Shown here one piece after another: positions 6,996-7,455 of a stretch of 7,455 nt of DNA. Under the pieces are notes generated by a model. The model was not told where the DNA came from. It saw only the letters and a program-made list of their open reading frames with translations, and searched no databases. The stretch is from Pseudomonadota bacterium. GTDB taxonomy: Bacteria > Pseudomonadota > Gammaproteobacteria > Steroidobacterales > Steroidobacteraceae. The stretch lies in contig QGVD01000109.1 in assembly GCA_003242685.1 (NCBI GenBank), positions 1-7,455 on the forward strand. The letters are read 5' to 3'. Both the position numbers and the translations under genes were made by a program. How positions within the stretch are numbered: position 1 is the stretch's first letter; each line of letters begins with the position of its first letter.

Positions 6996-7002
6996 ACCCC
7001 CT
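6996..7002 (-). promoter_or_regulatory. Shine-Dalgarno site for the molybdopterin subunit
   Basis: On the minus strand AGGGGGT (one mismatch to AGGAGGT) ends 5 bases before the ATG at 6990, inside the 23-base gap after the 2Fe-2S subunit. It fixes the start at the Tat signal rather than at an ATG 125 codons upstream that lies inside the preceding gene. Confidence 0.7.
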
Positions 7003-7013
7003 GTGCCGCGCGT

Positions 7014-7455
7014 TCAGGTGTCGTTCATGAGCTGCGCCGCACGATGCACCGCAGCCCGGATGCGCGAGTACGTGCCGCACCGGCAGATGTTGCCGGAGAG
7101 CGCTGCGTCGATATCCGAGTCCGCCGGACGGGGGTTCTTCGCGAGCAGGGCGGCGGCGGACATGATCTGCCCCGACTGGCAGTAGCCGCACTGCGGGACG
7201 TCGAGCTCGATCCAGGCACGCTGAACCGGATGGCTGCGGTCGGGAGAAAGGCCCTCGATGGTGGTGATCCTGCGGCCTTCGACCGCGCTCACGGGAACGG
7301 AGCAGGAGCGCACCGGCTCGCCGTCGACGTGAACGGTGCAGGCGCCGCACAGCGCCATTCCGCACCCGTACTTGGTCCCCGTGAGGCCGAGCGTGTCGCG
7401 GAGCACCCAGAGGAGCGGGGTGTCGGGCTCGACGTCGACCTGTCTGTCCTCGCCG
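7014..7455 (-). CDS. iorA: 2Fe-2S subunit of isoquinoline 1-oxidoreductase-type hydroxylase (5' end cut off)
   Basis: The small electron-transfer subunit carries two [2Fe-2S] clusters that take electrons from the molybdenum centre. The visible part is 146 residues plus stop; the family is usually about 150-160, so only a few N-terminal residues are missing at the right edge. Counting from the first visible codon, the ferredoxin-type cluster uses C31, C36 and C39 (GCGMALCGACT) with C51 (RSCSVP). The helical domain cluster uses C89 and C92 (QCGYCQSGQ) with C124 and C126 (NICRCGTYSRI). All eight cysteines are present. The stretch VDVEPDTPLLWVLRD before the first cluster is typical and shows that the GTG at 7406 is internal, not a start. 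There is no sign of a signal peptide, as expected if it is co-exported with its Tat-bearing partner. No FAD subunit is visible, consistent with IorAB-type two-subunit enzymes. Confidence 0.95.
   Translation of the reverse strand, partial: GEDRQVDVEPDTPLLWVLRDTLGLTGTKYGCGMALCGACTVHVDGEPVRSCSVPVSAVEGRRITTIEGLSPDRSHPVQRAWIELDVPQCGYCQSGQIMSAAALLAKNPRPADSDIDAALSGNICRCGTYSRIRAAVHRAAQLMNDT

Noticed and set aside
4849..7185. Plus-strand open frame of 778 codons opposite the molybdopterin subunit
   Set aside because: It is antisense to a gene with clear cofactor motifs. Its translation is rich in Arg, His, Asp and Ala with no recognisable domain, as expected for the reverse complement of GC-rich coding sequence.
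7404..7406. GTG as start of the 2Fe-2S subunit
   Set aside because: The frame stays open to the window edge and the residues before it (VDVEPDTPLLW) are typical of the family, so the gene is cut by the edge.

Overview
The window is high-GC DNA (third codon positions are mostly G or C), densely packed with genes. It looks like chromosome of an aerobic, free-living proteobacterium. This rests on base composition, Shine-Dalgarno sites, signal peptides of both Sec and Tat type, and a molybdenum hydroxylase pair common in such bacteria. I cannot name the genus. I see no mobile element, CRISPR array, tRNA or rRNA.

Layout from left to right: (i) a 103-base edge that may hold the tail of a neighbouring gene; (ii) a plus-strand GlpQ-type glycerophosphodiester phosphodiesterase with no visible export signal; (iii) a convergent minus-strand exported metallopeptidase of the dipeptidyl-peptidase III (M49) kind, with a five-residue HELMH zinc motif; (iv) diverging from it across only 47 bases, a plus-strand exported metal-dependent amidohydrolase with all five expected metal ligands; (v) a 131-base gap ending in a TATACT box and a palindrome that covers the next start codon; (vi) a 99-residue plus-strand protein of unknown function with a CX4CX2C cysteine cluster; (vii) a convergent minus-strand operon of isoquinoline 1-oxidoreductase type, with the 2Fe-2S subunit (cut by the right edge) followed by the molybdopterin subunit carrying a Tat signal.

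How they may work together: the M49 protein and the amidohydrolase both carry Sec signal peptides and share one short divergent spacer. A periplasmic peptide or amide degradation pair is therefore plausible, but this is inference. The molybdenum hydroxylase pair should pass electrons from an N-heterocycle or aldehyde through two 2Fe-2S clusters to an acceptor outside the window. The phosphodiesterase and the small cysteine protein have no clear functional link to their neighbours.

The least explained part is the small cysteine protein and its start region. The spacing of the TATACT box predicts a transcript that begins at or next to the ATG. No system in the window is clearly new. Very long open frames lie antisense to the real genes, and I treat these as shadows of high-GC coding sequence.
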